From positions 6,605,001 to 6,669,000 of the forward strand of contig NC_020453.1 in assembly GCF_000344805.1 (NCBI RefSeq): DNA of 64,000 bases, in the 5' to 3' direction. The DNA comes from Bradyrhizobium oligotrophicum S58. GTDB taxonomy: Bacteria; Pseudomonadota; Alphaproteobacteria; Rhizobiales; Xanthobacteraceae. This document shows positions 1 to 8,879 of this stretch, one piece after another. Position 1 is the first letter of the stretch. The number at the start of each line of letters is the position of its first letter. Position numbers and translations under genes: made by a program. The notes below the pieces were generated by a model. That model was given only the letters and a program-made list of their open reading frames with translations. It had not been told where the DNA came from and made no database searches.

Positions 1-1
1 C

Positions 2-1237
2 GCGATCGGCGTGGTCATCGGCCGCACGTCGGAGTTCTTCGACTTCTTCGTGTTCGCGATCGCCTCGGTGATCGTGTTTCCGCGGCTGGTGTTTCCGTTC
101 GCCGACGAGCTGACGCAGACGCTCTATTCCTTTGCGCTGTTCGCGCTCGCCTTCATCGCCCGCCCGTTCGGCAGCGTGATCTTCATGGCGGTCGACCGCC
201 GCTACGGCAAGAGCGCCAAGCTGATCACGGCGCTGTTCCTGCTGGGCACCTCGACCGTCGCGATCGCCTTTCTGCCGAGCTATCACACCGTCGGCGCCGC
301 CGCGATCTGGCTGTTGGCGCTGGCGCGGATCGGCCAGGGCCTTGCCTGGGGCGGCGCCTGGGACGGGTTGGCGTCGCTGCTCGCCATGAACGCGCCGGAG
401 CATCAGCGCGGCTGGTACGCGATGATCCCGCAACTCGGCGCGCCGCTTGGGCTGATCGTCGCCAGCGTGCTGTTCGCATTCTTCGTCGGCAATCTCTCGG
501 CCGCAGACTTCTTCGACTGGGGCTGGCGCTATCCGTTCTTCGTGGCGTTTGCCATCAACGTCGTGGCGCTGTTCGCGCGGCTGCGCATGGTGGTCACGCC
601 GGAATATGACGAGCTGTTCCACTCCCGAGAACTGCAGCCGGCCCGGGTCGTCAACACCATCCGGCATGAAGGCCGCAACATCGTGATCGGCGCATTCGCG
701 CCACTGGCGAGCTTTGCGCTGTTCCACATGGTGACGGTGTTTCCGCTGTCCTGGGTGTTCCTGTTCACCAAGGAGACGCCGGCGCGCTTCCTGATCATCG
801 AGGCGGTCGGCGCGGTGTTCGGCGTGGCCGCGATCGTCGCCTCCGGCATGCTCGCCGACCGCATCGGGCGCAAGTCGCTCTTGATCGGCTCGGCGATCGC
901 GATCGCGGTGTTCTCGGGCTTCGCGCCGCAGCTGCTCGACGCCGGCGCGGTCGGCGAGACCGTCTACATGGTGCTCGGCTTCATCCTGCTCGGCCTGTCG
1001 TTCGGCCAGTCGTCGGGCGCCATCGCGTCGAATTTCGCACCGACCTTCCGCTACACGGCGTCGGCGCTGACGGCCGACCTCGCCTGGCTGTTCGGCGCCG
1101 GCTTCGCCCCGCTCGCCGCACTGGTGCTGGCGGCCAATCTCGGCCTGCTCTCGGCCGGCGGCTATCTGCTGTCCGGCGCGGTGTGCACGTTGCTGGCGCT
1201 ATGGCTCAGCGCGCCGCGGCAGTTGCAGCAGGTGTGA
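2..1237 (+). CDS. MFS transporter, metabolite:H+ symporter type (5' partial)
   Basis: This is an inner-membrane solute carrier of the major facilitator superfamily. The reading frame is already open at the window edge (codons Ala-Ile-Gly before the first GTG at 11), so the true start lies outside. The first residues read GRTSEFFDFFVF, the entry to helix 1 in the metabolite:H+ symporter branch. Two loop motifs follow, DRRYGK near residue 60 and ADRIGRK near residue 285, and about twelve hydrophobic segments run to the stop. The substrate cannot be read from sequence. It converges on the ThDP-enzyme gene across a repeat-filled gap, so it may or may not belong to that catabolic block. Confidence 0.85.
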   Translation, partial: AIGVVIGRTSEFFDFFVFAIASVIVFPRLVFPFADELTQTLYSFALFALAFIARPFGSVIFMAVDRRYGKSAKLITALFLLGTSTVAIAFLPSYHTVGAAAIWLLALARIGQGLAWGGAWDGLASLLAMNAPEHQRGWYAMIPQLGAPLGLIVASVLFAFFVGNLSAADFFDWGWRYPFFVAFAINVVALFARLRMVVTPEYDELFHSRELQPARVVNTIRHEGRNIVIGAFAPLASFALFHMVTVFPLSWVFLFTKETPARFLIIEAVGAVFGVAAIVASGMLADRIGRKSLLIGSAIAIAVFSGFAPQLLDAGAVGETVYMVLGFILLGLSFGQSSGAIASNFAPTFRYTASALTADLAWLFGAGFAPLAALVLAANLGLLSAGGYLLSGAVCTLLALWLSAPRQLQQV

Positions 1238-1255
1238 GCACACGACGCGTTGGGG

Positions 1256-1301
1256 CCTCATGGTTCGAGACGCGCCGCCAGCGGCGCTCCTCACCATGAG
1301 G
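1256..1301. repeat. REP-like palindrome A
   Basis: The outer arms CCTCATGGT (1256-1264) and ACCATGAGG (1293-1301) are perfect complements and enclose a GC-rich inner hairpin, GCGCCGC/GCGGCGC. I recall this type of element (CTCATGGTTCGAGACG...) as abundant between genes in Bradyrhizobium and Rhodopseudomonas. It sits between two convergent genes, so it could help terminate or protect both transcripts. Confidence 0.7.
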
Positions 1302-1323
1302 GTTAGCATCTCACCGCAAGTCG

Positions 1324-1370
1324 GCCCTCGTCCTGAGGAGCCCGCCGGAGGCGGGCGTCTCGAACGACGG
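1324..1370. repeat. REP-like palindrome B, inverted relative to A
   Basis: This is a second member of the same repeat type. The inner arms are GCCCGCC/GGCGGGC, flanked by CTCGTCCTGAGGAG on the left and CGTCTCGAACGACG on the right. It lies about 22 bp from element A in opposite orientation, forming a doublet of the kind seen in REPIN/BIME arrangements. Confidence 0.65.
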
Positions 1371-1412
1371 TGACAGCCCCGCTGCTCGCTACAAACGCCT
1401 TCAGGCCACCAA

Positions 1413-3125
1413 CTAAGTCCCCCGCCACTTCCGCTCCGCCTCGTCCCAGGCGGCGAGCGGCTGCAGGTCGGGGACCCAGGCGAGGCCGGTCTTGGCGTCG
1501 GAGGAGACGGCCTCCGGCGTCACCACCATGTCGAGCAGCGCCGGACGGTTGGCCAGCGCGCGCTTGATTGCAGGCGCGAGCTGCTCTTCGGTCTCCACCC
1601 GCTCGGCATGCATGCCGAAGGCGCGCGCCATGGCGGCGTGATCGGCGAATTGCAGCTTGGTGCCGACGACCTTGCCGTGCGTCACGGTCTGGTCGTGCAC
1701 CTCGATCTGCCAGGCGCCGTTGTTGGCGACGACGATCAGGACCGGCGCCTTGTGGCGCACGGCGGTGTCGACCTCGATCGCGTTGAAGCCGAACGCGCCG
1801 TCGCCGGTCGCGACCACCACGGGCTTGTCGGGGAAAGCAAGGCTTGCGGCGATGCCATAGGGCACGCCGATGCCGATGCAGCCGAACGGGCCGGGATCGA
1901 GCATCAGCGGCGCGCTCAGGCCGACGCGGGCAAACGAGAGGAAATCTCCGCCATCGGTGATCACGACAGCGTCGTTGCCGATGGCGTCCTGCAGCGCCGA
2001 CAGCACACGATTCGGATGCAGCCGTCCGTCGCTGCCGACCGGCGCCGTTGCCATGCTCTGGCGCAGCTTGGCCGCGCGCTCCTGATGCGCAGTGCGGAGC
2101 TTGGCCGCCCATTGCCGGTCGACGGCGGATTCGCGATTGGCCGCCAGTGCCACGATGGCGCGCAAGGTCTCCGACGGGGATGCCAGGATCTCCGCGGCGC
2201 CGCGGCGGTTGTCGCGCAGCTCCGACGCGGTGTCGCTGATGCGCACGAATTTGGCGTCCTTGAACACGGCCGGCGAGCCATAGGCGAGCTGGAAGTCGAG
2301 CCGGCGGCCGACTGTCAACACCACATCGGCATCCCCCATCACGGCGCCGCGCATCGCGCCGACCACCGAGGGGTGATCGTCGGGCACAAGCCCCCTGCTC
2401 TCACCGGTGTCGAGATAGACCGCGCCGAGCCGGTCGAGCAGTACGATCAGTTCGGGGCCCGCACCGCGCGCGCCGCGGCCGGAGATGACGAGCACGCGGC
2501 GCGCCGACCACAACAGCTCGACGGCTTTCTCGACCTCGGAAGCGTCGGGCCGCGTCGCCCTGCGCGGCTTCGGCGCGAGATGCTCCTCCAATTGAAGCGC
2601 CTTCGGCACCGTTCCGCGCAAGGTGTCCACGGGGAAATCGATGAAGACAGGCCCGGGCTCGCCGCCATCGCCGACGGCACGGGAGATCGCCTCGTCGAGC
2701 TCCTGCAGCACCAGCGATGGCTCGCGGACGGTGCGCGCATAGCGCGTGATCGAGCGCACCAGCTGGGTGTGATCCATATCCTGCAGGCCGCCGCGGTTCT
2801 CCTGCGGCCGCGGATTGCCGCCCGAAAGCACCAGCACCGGCGCGCGCGAGACATGGGCGTTGGCGATGCCGGTGATGGCATTGGTCATGCCGGGCCCTGC
2901 GGTGACCAGCGCGACGCCAAGCTCGCCGGTCAGCTCGGCATGCGCCTGCGCCATGTGCACGGCGGCGCGCTCGTCGCGCACGTCGATGATGCTGATACCC
3001 TCGGCGTCGAGCCGCATCCAGATCGGCATGATGTGGCCGCCGCACAGCGCGAACACGCGGCTCACACCCCGGCGCTTGAGCAGGCGGGCGATCAGATCAG
3101 CGGCACTGTCGGGAGAGATTTTCAT
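1413..3125 (-). CDS. ThDP-dependent enzyme, acetolactate synthase / 2-hydroxyacyl-CoA lyase-like
   Basis: A 570-residue three-domain thiamine-diphosphate enzyme, the usual length for the IlvB/oxalyl-CoA decarboxylase superfamily. The conserved cofactor-activating Glu is at about 52 (RDERAAVH) and the ThDP/Mg motif starts with GDGAFGFN near 441 and ends with the NN pair near 468. The open frame reaches further upstream, but that part translates the neighbouring permease gene, so I chose the ATG at 3125. The operon-like set (acyl-CoA synthetase, permease, PQQ dehydrogenase) makes a CoA-thioester lyase at least as likely as a true acetolactate synthase; no IlvN-like small subunit is nearby. Family sure, substrate unknown. 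Confidence 0.8.
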   Translation of the reverse strand: MKISPDSAADLIARLLKRRGVSRVFALCGGHIMPIWMRLDAEGISIIDVRDERAAVHMAQAHAELTGELGVALVTAGPGMTNAITGIANAHVSRAPVLVLSGGNPRPQENRGGLQDMDHTQLVRSITRYARTVREPSLVLQELDEAISRAVGDGGEPGPVFIDFPVDTLRGTVPKALQLEEHLAPKPRRATRPDASEVEKAVELLWSARRVLVISGRGARGAGPELIVLLDRLGAVYLDTGESRGLVPDDHPSVVGAMRGAVMGDADVVLTVGRRLDFQLAYGSPAVFKDAKFVRISDTASELRDNRRGAAEILASPSETLRAIVALAANRESAVDRQWAAKLRTAHQERAAKLRQSMATAPVGSDGRLHPNRVLSALQDAIGNDAVVITDGGDFLSFARVGLSAPLMLDPGPFGCIGIGVPYGIAASLAFPDKPVVVATGDGAFGFNAIEVDTAVRHKAPVLIVVANNGAWQIEVHDQTVTHGKVVGTKLQFADHAAMARAFGMHAERVETEEQLAPAIKRALANRPALLDMVVTPEAVSSDAKTGLAWVPDLQPLAAWDEAERKWRGT

Positions 3126-3153
3126 CGGACCACTCCAGCGGATGATGTTGCGA

Positions 3154-4075
3154 TCAGCCCGGCGCGAGCCAGGCCACGAGCAGCGACACGGTGAGAACGG
3201 CGAAGATGTGCGAGACCAGAATCGAGCCTGAGGTGACGCCGGCCTCGAGGCCATGGAGCTTGGCGATCGTGAACGGCCCGGAGCCGATTGGCAGCGCGCT
3301 CAGAATCACGGCCGAATGCGACCACAGCGGCGGCATCGAGAACACGTGAAAGGCGAGCAGCGCGGTCACTGCCGGCTGCATCACGAGCTTGAGCGAGACG
3401 AGGATGGCGATCGAGGTCGCATCGCGCGTCACGACACGTTCCTGCGCCAGGAACAGCCCGATGCAGACCAGCGCCGCCGAGCAAGGTCGTGAAGCTCAGA
3501 AACGGCGCCGGCAATGCGAAGCCGCTGAGGCCGACCCCGAGTCCGGCGACGGGCGCGATGAACAGCGGACTGGTCAACAACGAGCGCGCGACCTTGGCGA
3601 TCGTTGCGCCCAGCGTGGCGCCCTTCTGCAGGTCCATCTCGACCACCACGATCGCGAACAGGAACAGCACGCAGGCCGTGAACAGCGTGGCGATGATCGA
3701 GGCTGGCGCGCTGTCCGGGCCGAACACCAGGAGGCACATCGGAATGCCCATGAAGCCGACATTGCTGTAGCCGGCATCGAGTCCCTCGATGCTGGCATTG
3801 GCAACACGGCGGCCGCGCAGCCGGCTGATCACGAAGCCGGTCGCGAAGGTCGCGGCAATGCCGCCGCAGAACGCGGCGATGAAGCCGAACTGGCTGACCT
3901 GCTCGACGTTGATCTTGGACATCGCCGTGAAGATCAGCGCGGGCAGCGCCAGATAGACCGCGAAGCGGTTGAGGTTGTCGGTCGCGGTGCGATCGAACAC
4001 ACCGTACCAGCCGCACAGGAATCCGGTGAGGATCAGAGCGAAGATGGGAAGAGCGGAATTGAGGACGGCCTGCAT
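3154..4075 (-). pseudogene. AEC-family permease with an internal frame break
   Basis: An auxin-efflux-carrier-type membrane transporter of about 306 residues if intact. The N-terminal frame (from ATG 4075) gives good family sequence up to LSFTTLLGGA, then runs into nonsense. The C-terminal frame resumes as ALVCIGLFLAQERVVTRD and ends at 3154 with a hydrophobic tail. The break falls in a GCGGCGC run near 3475-3482 and is repaired by one added base (or two removed). It is either a recent inactivating mutation or a base-calling error in a GC-rich run. It starts about 40 bp after the acyl-CoA synthetase stop, and the ThDP-enzyme start follows 28 bp after its own stop. Confidence 0.8.
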
Positions 4076-4117
4076 CGCGGCTACATATCAGACTGGTACG
4101 AACTGCAGCCATCTTAG

Positions 4118-5668
4118 TTAGGAAAATCTCTTCTTCAGCTCGCGATGCAGGATCTTGCCGGTGGCATTGCGCGGCATCTCGGCGTCGGTGATGAAGGCGT
4201 AGGAACGCGGCCGCTTGAAACCGGCGAGTCGTTCTTTTGCCCACTCGACCAGCTCGCTCTCCTGCACGGCCATGCCGTCGCGAGGCACGATCACGGCGTG
4301 CACGCGCTCGCCCCATTTGTCGTCGGGCAGGCCGATCACGGCGATGTCCTTGACGCCCGGATGGGCGCCGACCAGCGCCTCGACCTCGGAGGGATAGATG
4401 TTCTCGCCGCCTGATATGATCATGTTGCTCTTGCGGTCGGCGAGCTGGATGTAGCCGTCGGCATCGCGCCGCGCCATGTCGCCGACCGAGCAGTAGTCGC
4501 CGCGAAACGCCTCCCTGGTCTTCTCCGGCAGCCGCCAGTAGCAGTCGAAGGTGTGCGCGTTCGAGGAATAGAGCTCGCCCGCCTCGCCGTCCGGCACCTC
4601 GTTGCCGGCCTCATCCAGCAGACGGATGGGCGCGGCGCCGACGCATTCGCGGCCCACGGAGCCGAGCTTGGTGAACTGCTCATGCGGATGCAGCATGGTG
4701 ACCCAGCCGGTCTCGGTGGCGCCATAGAGCTCGTAGAGGCCGGACTTCGGAAACATCTCCATCACCTCGCGCTTGGTCTCGGGGCGCGCCGGCGCCGAGG
4801 AGATCATCAGCTTGGTGACCGCGCTGAAATCATGCTGCGCGCGCAACCCGCGCGGCAGATCGAGCATCATGATGTAGTGCGTCGGCACCAGCGAGGTGAA
4901 GGTCGAGCCACCGTCCGCGAGCGTCGTCACGGCGTGCTCGGGATCGAAGCTCTTGCGCGAGTAGATCGAATTGACGCCGCCGATATAGCCGAAGGCGCCG
5001 AAGAAATTCAGCGAGTTGGCATGGCACATCGGCATCACCAGCAGTGCACCATCGTTGCGGCTGAGCTTCAGCTCGATCTCGGTGACCATCGACAGCAGCA
5101 CGGCGCTGCGATGGCTGCGCAGCACGCCCTTCGGCTTGCCGGTGGTGCCCGAGGTGTACATCAAGGTCCAGGGATCCGACAGTGCGACCTGCTGGCCAGG
5201 CTCGCGATCCGCAGCCGCGGCGATGATATCCTCATAGCCGCGATAGCCCGCGGGACGCGGCTTGGTGCCGAAATGGATGAAGCGGTCGTCGGGGATGCCG
5301 AGATCCTGGCGCGCCTCCTCGACGAGGCCCGTCAGCTCGTCTTGCACGATCATCGCGGCCGCATCGGCATTCTCTACGATGAACTGCACCTCGGGCGCGG
5401 TGAGGCGGAAATTGATCGGCAGCGCCACCAGGCCGGCCTTGGCGGTGGCCGCGTAGATCTCGCACCATTCCACGCAATTGTAGGCGAGGATCGCGACGCG
5501 ATCGCCCTTGGCCAGGCCGAGCCCGAGCAGCGCGTTGGCGAGCCGGCAGGCACGCTCGTTCCACAGCCTGAAGCTCATCGCACGGTCGAGATCGCGCGCA
5601 CCCACGCGCTCCGGTGCCGTCCTCGCATGGGCCGACAGCATCTGCCCGAAGTTGAAGAGATCCCTCAT
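4118..5668 (-). CDS. AMP-forming acyl-CoA synthetase
   Basis: A 516-residue member of the ANL superfamily that activates a carboxylic acid to its CoA thioester by way of an acyl-adenylate. Visible motifs are the P-loop-like YTSGTTGKPKG near residue 170, the adenylate motif YELYGATE near 310, LADRKSNMIISGGENIYP at the domain hinge near 405, and the catalytic lysine in PRNATGKILHREL near the C-terminus. The length is typical for short/medium-chain or aryl acid ligases. It lies between the PQQ dehydrogenase group and the ThDP enzyme on the same strand, which suggests that an acid made by alcohol oxidation is activated here. Confidence 0.88.
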   Translation of the reverse strand: MRDLFNFGQMLSAHARTAPERVGARDLDRAMSFRLWNERACRLANALLGLGLAKGDRVAILAYNCVEWCEIYAATAKAGLVALPINFRLTAPEVQFIVENADAAAMIVQDELTGLVEEARQDLGIPDDRFIHFGTKPRPAGYRGYEDIIAAAADREPGQQVALSDPWTLMYTSGTTGKPKGVLRSHRSAVLLSMVTEIELKLSRNDGALLVMPMCHANSLNFFGAFGYIGGVNSIYSRKSFDPEHAVTTLADGGSTFTSLVPTHYIMMLDLPRGLRAQHDFSAVTKLMISSAPARPETKREVMEMFPKSGLYELYGATETGWVTMLHPHEQFTKLGSVGRECVGAAPIRLLDEAGNEVPDGEAGELYSSNAHTFDCYWRLPEKTREAFRGDYCSVGDMARRDADGYIQLADRKSNMIISGGENIYPSEVEALVGAHPGVKDIAVIGLPDDKWGERVHAVIVPRDGMAVQESELVEWAKERLAGFKRPRSYAFITDAEMPRNATGKILHRELKKRFS

Positions 5669-5749
5669 CGTCGTTTCTCCCGGCAGCCGGGTGTGACGAC
5701 GCCGACTGGCGCGCGCCTCCCGTGGAGCGCGATGACGGTCGGCGACAGA

Positions 5750-6382
5750 CTAGTTGATATCCTTCGTGATCCGGACCAGCGTCTGGTCGACGAAGCTCTT
5801 GGCGTCCTGATCCGGCTTGCGGAACAGCTCGCGCTCGACCGTCAACGTCCGGCCCGGAATCGCCTTCTTGCAGACCTCACGCAGGAACACGCCGCCGACC
5901 GGCTGCTCGCCCGCCGTCGGCTGCTGCTCCTTGCAATCCCAGCCTTCGGCGCCATAGCGCGACTTCACCTGGTTGCCGAGCAGGAACGCCTTCTTGCGGA
6001 TGTAGAGCCGCGCCTTCGGATCGGTCTCGATGGTGAGGCCGGTGACGGCGCCCTTGTCGTCGACCAGGGCCGTCAGAAGCACGGGATGACCGGCGACCTT
6101 GGTGCCGTCCTGGCTGGTCTCCGGATCGAACTCGAAACGCACCGCATGCATCCCCTGCGCATCGGCAGGGCAGTCGCGCCAGCCCGACCACGCGTCGAGC
6201 TTGCGATCGGGATCCTTGGCGCAGGTCAGATTGACGTAGCCAGCGTCGGGCAGATCGCCGACCGGCATGCCGACGGTGATGTCGCGCAGATCGTAGTTCG
6301 GCACGGCCTGGGCAGAAGCCGCATGCATCACGAAGGACAGCAGAAACGTAGCGAGGATCGCAGCGCAATTTGACCGTTTCAT
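5750..6382 (-). CDS. Periplasmic hypothetical protein linked to the PQQ dehydrogenase
   Basis: A 210-residue protein starting MKRSNCAAILATFLLSF with a cleavable signal peptide (cut expected after ASAQA, near 30). I do not recognise the mature domain. It has four cysteines (in TCAKD, RDCPAD, WDCKE and EVCKK), suggesting two disulfides in an oxidising compartment. The ATG overlaps the stop of the upstream cytochrome gene (ATGA), so translation is probably coupled. By position it could assist the dehydrogenase/cytochrome pair, but nothing in the sequence shows how. Confidence 0.75.
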   Translation of the reverse strand: MKRSNCAAILATFLLSFVMHAASAQAVPNYDLRDITVGMPVGDLPDAGYVNLTCAKDPDRKLDAWSGWRDCPADAQGMHAVRFEFDPETSQDGTKVAGHPVLLTALVDDKGAVTGLTIETDPKARLYIRKKAFLLGNQVKSRYGAEGWDCKEQQPTAGEQPVGGVFLREVCKKAIPGRTLTVERELFRKPDQDAKSFVDQTLVRITKDIN

Positions 6383-6918
6383 TTCGATGGCTCGCTTGTC
6401 GAGGACTCGCTTGCAGGCTTGGCAGCATTGGCCTTGTAGATGTCGCAGACGCGCGAGGTGTTGCCGAAGAAGGCTGTGCACTCGTCGTAGTTCGGCTCGC
6501 CGCGTCCCTTGATGTGCGCGAGCACGTAGTCCGCGACCGCTTCGATATCGTTGGGCCGCAGGAACGTGCCGCCTTCCGGCGGCACGCGCTCGCCCACGTC
6601 CTGGCGGTTCATGTCGTAGCATTTCGTCGTGTCGTAGGAGCCGCGCGCAAAGTAGGGCATCCCCGTCCCTGGCCGGCCACAAGTGACGGTCTCGACGATG
6701 TGCTCGCGCGTGAGCTGGGTCTTGCGCAAGGACAGCGCGTCGCCGCCATAGCCGCCACCGCCATTGCCGTGCCATTTGTGGCAGCCGACGCAGTTGGCGC
6801 GCTTGAACACCGCCTTGCCCGCCTCGGTCGGATCGGCTGCTGATTGCGCCGAGGCGAGCGATCCAGAAGCGAGAACGCAAGCCAACGCCAAGCCGGACGT
6901 GATCCCACTGAGTTTCAT
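6379..6918 (-). CDS. Periplasmic cytochrome c, partner of the PQQ dehydrogenase
   Basis: A 179-residue secreted class I cytochrome c with a signal peptide cut near residue 24 (ASAQ). It has one heme site CVGCH at 43-47, followed by a glycine-rich loop, and a candidate axial methionine at 87 in GTGMPYF. Four further cysteines (CGRPG, TTKCYD, YDECTA, RVCDI) may form disulfides, seen in some alcohol-dehydrogenase cytochromes. It directly follows the quinoprotein gene, so its likely job is to take electrons from PQQH2 and pass them to a terminal oxidase. Confidence 0.88.
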   Translation of the reverse strand: MKLSGITSGLALACVLASGSLASAQSAADPTEAGKAVFKRANCVGCHKWHGNGGGGYGGDALSLRKTQLTREHIVETVTCGRPGTGMPYFARGSYDTTKCYDMNRQDVGERVPPEGGTFLRPNDIEAVADYVLAHIKGRGEPNYDECTAFFGNTSRVCDIYKANAAKPASESSTSEPSK

Positions 6919-6985
6919 CTGATCTTCTTGTCGAACGGGGGATAGGGAGGAGCGGAGGCGATCATCGCCTCCGCTCCTCGCGATG

Positions 6986-8764
6986 TCACAGCGAGAAGAC
7001 GTAGAGCATCGAGCCGGGCTGGATCTTCTTCAGCTCGGGCGTGGCTTCGATGAACCACTTGTCCCAGGCGCCGCCGAGACCGACCAGGATCGCGACATAC
7101 TGCTTGCCGTCGACAGAGAACGTCACCGGGGGCGCATTGACGCCGCCGCCGGTGTTGAACTCCCACAGCTTCTGCAGCGTCTTGCCGTCGAGCGCCATCA
7201 CCTCGCCCGAAGGCTGGCCGGAGAAGACGAGGTCAGGCGTCGCCAGCATGCCGCCGAGATTCGGGAACGGCGTCTCCATCTTGCCGGCGACCTTGCCGGT
7301 GGTGACGTCGATCGCGGTCACGCTGCCCGTGATCTTGAACGGCTGGCTCGGTCCGCCGCCGGTCCAGAACTCGCGCGCCTTCAGCTTGTCCTTGGTCGAC
7401 TCCTCGACGGTGATCCGGTTACAGCTCTCGATGACCGGAATGTACCAGAGCTTCAGGTCCGGATTGTAGGCCGTCGGCGGCCAGTTCTTGCCGCCCATGT
7501 TGCCCGGGCAGATGTCCGCGACCTTGTTGTCGCGGCTCGGCGTGACCGCGGCATTGTAGCGTTGCACCGGATTCTTCGGATCATACTCGATCGGCTTGCC
7601 GGTCTCGGCATCGAGGCCCTTGGTCCAGGTCACCTTCTTGACGAAGGGCAGGCCCCAGATGAACTTGCCGCTGGTCCGATCGATCGCATAGGCGAAGCCG
7701 TTGCGGTCGGCCTCCAGCGCGAGCTTCAGGGTCGATCCGTTCGGTGCTGGCACGTCGACCAGGACGTTCTCGGCGACGCTGTCATAGTCATAGGGATCGT
7801 TCGGCGTGTGCTGATAGTGCCACTTGATCTTGCCGGTGTTGGCGTCGAGCGCCAGCGAACTGTCAGTGTAGAGATTGTCGCCCGGCCGATAAGCGTTGTC
7901 CCAATCCGGGCCGGGATTGCCGACGCCCCAGATGATGGTGTCGGTCGAGGGATCGTAGGTGCCCGTCACCCAGGTCGAGCCGCCGCCGGCCGCGGCCGCG
8001 TCGTTGCTGTCCTTCCAGGTCTCACTGCCGGGCTCGCCCTTCGCCGGAATGGTGTGGGTGCGCCAGACTTCTTTCTGTGTCGACAGGTCGGTCGCGGCGA
8101 TCCAGCCGCGGATGCCGTATTCGGCACCTGCGACGCCGGAAACGGCCATGTTCTTCACGATCAGCGGTGCGCCGGTGATGACCTCGCCCTTGTCGGGATC
8201 AGCGACCTGGCGCTGCCAAGCGACCTGGCCGGTCTCCTTGTTGGTTGCGATCAGGCGGCCGTCGAGCGTGTGGGAGATGACCAGATTGCCCCACAGCGCG
8301 ACGCCACGATTGTCGACGCCGCAGCAGGCGATGGCGCCGGCCCAATCGTGATCCGTCTTCGGATCCATCTTCCAGACCATCTGGCCTTTGCCGCCGCGCG
8401 CATCGATCTTGTAGACCGAGCCCCAGCCGTCGGTGACATAGATCATGCCGTTCTCGACGATCGGAGTGCCTTCGAGGCCGCCATGGCTCCAGATGCCGCC
8501 GCCCTCGACGCCGCCGAGATGCATGGTCCAGGCGACCTTGAGGTTCTTGACGTTGTCCTTGTTGATCTCTTTCAGCGCAGAGAACCGCGTCCCCGAATAG
8601 TTCTTGTGGTGATGCAGCCAATTGCCGGATTCCTTGTCGGCGTTGAGCAAGCGCTCCGGCGTCATCTCGTCGGCGGCCTGCGCCGGCGATGCGAGGTGGA
8701 AACAGGCGAAGGCTGCGCTGGCCAGCAGCACCGCCCGCAAGGTCGACCTGACGTTAATCCTCAT
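6986..8764 (-). CDS. PQQ-dependent alcohol dehydrogenase (quinoprotein)
   Basis: A 592-residue periplasmic eight-bladed propeller dehydrogenase that oxidises an alcohol using pyrroloquinoline quinone. The signal peptide is cut near residue 31 (AQAAD). The vicinal cysteine pair that caps PQQ is at 147-148 (IACCGVD). The catalytic aspartate aligns with Asp326 in NDPYDYDSV, and a second aspartate two residues later (328) is the feature linked to lanthanide-using enzymes (XoxF, PedH/ExaF). The C-terminus has the usual GGGVNAPPVTF element. No C-terminal heme domain is present, so it relies on the separate cytochrome c encoded next to it. Substrate not determinable. Confidence 0.92.
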   Translation of the reverse strand: MRINVRSTLRAVLLASAAFACFHLASPAQAADEMTPERLLNADKESGNWLHHHKNYSGTRFSALKEINKDNVKNLKVAWTMHLGGVEGGGIWSHGGLEGTPIVENGMIYVTDGWGSVYKIDARGGKGQMVWKMDPKTDHDWAGAIACCGVDNRGVALWGNLVISHTLDGRLIATNKETGQVAWQRQVADPDKGEVITGAPLIVKNMAVSGVAGAEYGIRGWIAATDLSTQKEVWRTHTIPAKGEPGSETWKDSNDAAAAGGGSTWVTGTYDPSTDTIIWGVGNPGPDWDNAYRPGDNLYTDSSLALDANTGKIKWHYQHTPNDPYDYDSVAENVLVDVPAPNGSTLKLALEADRNGFAYAIDRTSGKFIWGLPFVKKVTWTKGLDAETGKPIEYDPKNPVQRYNAAVTPSRDNKVADICPGNMGGKNWPPTAYNPDLKLWYIPVIESCNRITVEESTKDKLKAREFWTGGGPSQPFKITGSVTAIDVTTGKVAGKMETPFPNLGGMLATPDLVFSGQPSGEVMALDGKTLQKLWEFNTGGGVNAPPVTFSVDGKQYVAILVGLGGAWDKWFIEATPELKKIQPGSMLYVFSL

Positions 8765-8854
8765 CGTTTCCTTCTCCCACTACTGATTTATGAGTTCGAT
8801 CGAACGCCGCTCCGCCAGGCTCGGCAGCGGAGAGGAAGCAAGCGACAAACAAGC

Positions 8855-8879
8855 TTCAAGGGGACGCCTTCAAGGGGAC
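8855..8879. repeat. 11-bp tandem direct repeat at a gene end
   Basis: TTCAAGGGGAC occurs at 8855-8865 and again at 8869-8879, a 14-bp period. The stop codon of the copper-chaperone gene (8870-8872 on the minus strand) falls inside the second copy, so the duplication may have set the present C-terminus. Confidence 0.6.

Noticed and set aside
4553..6373. 606-codon plus-strand open frame
   Set aside because: Shadow of the acyl-CoA synthetase and the periplasmic protein genes, with no family features.
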